The notes under the pieces were generated by a model. That model saw only the letters and a program-made list of their open reading frames with translations, did no database searches and was not told the DNA's origin. A DNA stretch of 5,950 nt, taken from positions 1-5,950 of the forward strand of contig USIY01000149.1 of assembly GCA_900554845.1 (NCBI GenBank), written 5' to 3'. Below, one piece after another: positions 5,947 through 5,950 of this stretch. The position numbers were made by a program, and so were the translations under genes. The DNA is from an uncultured Bacteroidales bacterium (GTDB lineage Bacteria > Bacteroidota > Bacteroidia > Bacteroidales > Muribaculaceae). Every line of letters begins with the position of its first letter. Position 1 is the first letter of the stretch.

Positions 5947-5950
5947 AGAC

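Noticed and set aside
1..5950. CRISPR arrays, tRNA or rRNA genes, insertion sequences and prophage attachment repeats
   Set aside because: No regularly spaced repeats, tRNA-like cloverleaf, transposase or paired direct repeats flanking the vsr-portal region were seen by eye.

Overview
The window looks like chromosome of a Bacteroidales bacterium, possibly of the Muribaculaceae/Prevotella kind; this is inferred from style, not from a database match. The signs are gene starts without Shine-Dalgarno sequences but with A/T-rich leaders, Bacteroidetes-type promoter boxes (TTTG, about 20 bp, TAnnTTTG), a compact sufC-sufD-sufS operon, and a Vsr protein with the sequence FINGCFWHGH. The window has an ordinary housekeeping left half and an accessory, phage-flavoured right half.

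Left to right. Positions 1-129 hold the last 42 codons of an unidentified plus-strand gene. It converges on the suf operon across a strong bidirectional hairpin with a perfect 19-bp stem (147-195). On the minus strand, 3518 down to 211, lie sufC (ATPase), sufD (scaffold) and sufS (cysteine desulfurase). They are tightly packed: sufC and sufD overlap by 4 nt and sufD and sufS are 3 nt apart. They are read from a recognisable promoter at 3656-3687 with a leader of roughly 130 nt that contains competing small hairpins. SufS takes sulfur from cysteine as an enzyme-bound persulfide, and SufC and SufD belong to the SufBCD scaffold on which Fe-S clusters are built. The usual partner gene sufB is not next to sufC here.

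About 260 bp (3519-3778) separate sufC from a divergent vsr gene (3779-4267), a T:G mismatch endonuclease, with no DNA cytosine methyltransferase in view. After a 136-bp gap with a small palindrome and a TAATTTTG box comes a 494-codon gene (4404-5888) that resembles a P22-type phage portal protein. No terminase, integrase, capsid gene or attachment site is visible, so this is either the edge of a prophage or a remnant.

The most interesting detail is at the portal stop codon. Dropping one base (T5886) joins the protein to a further 19 codons that look like the conserved end of P22-type portals. This suggests a frameshift mutation, a sequence error or, less likely, recoding. I see no clear evidence of a wholly new biological system in this window.
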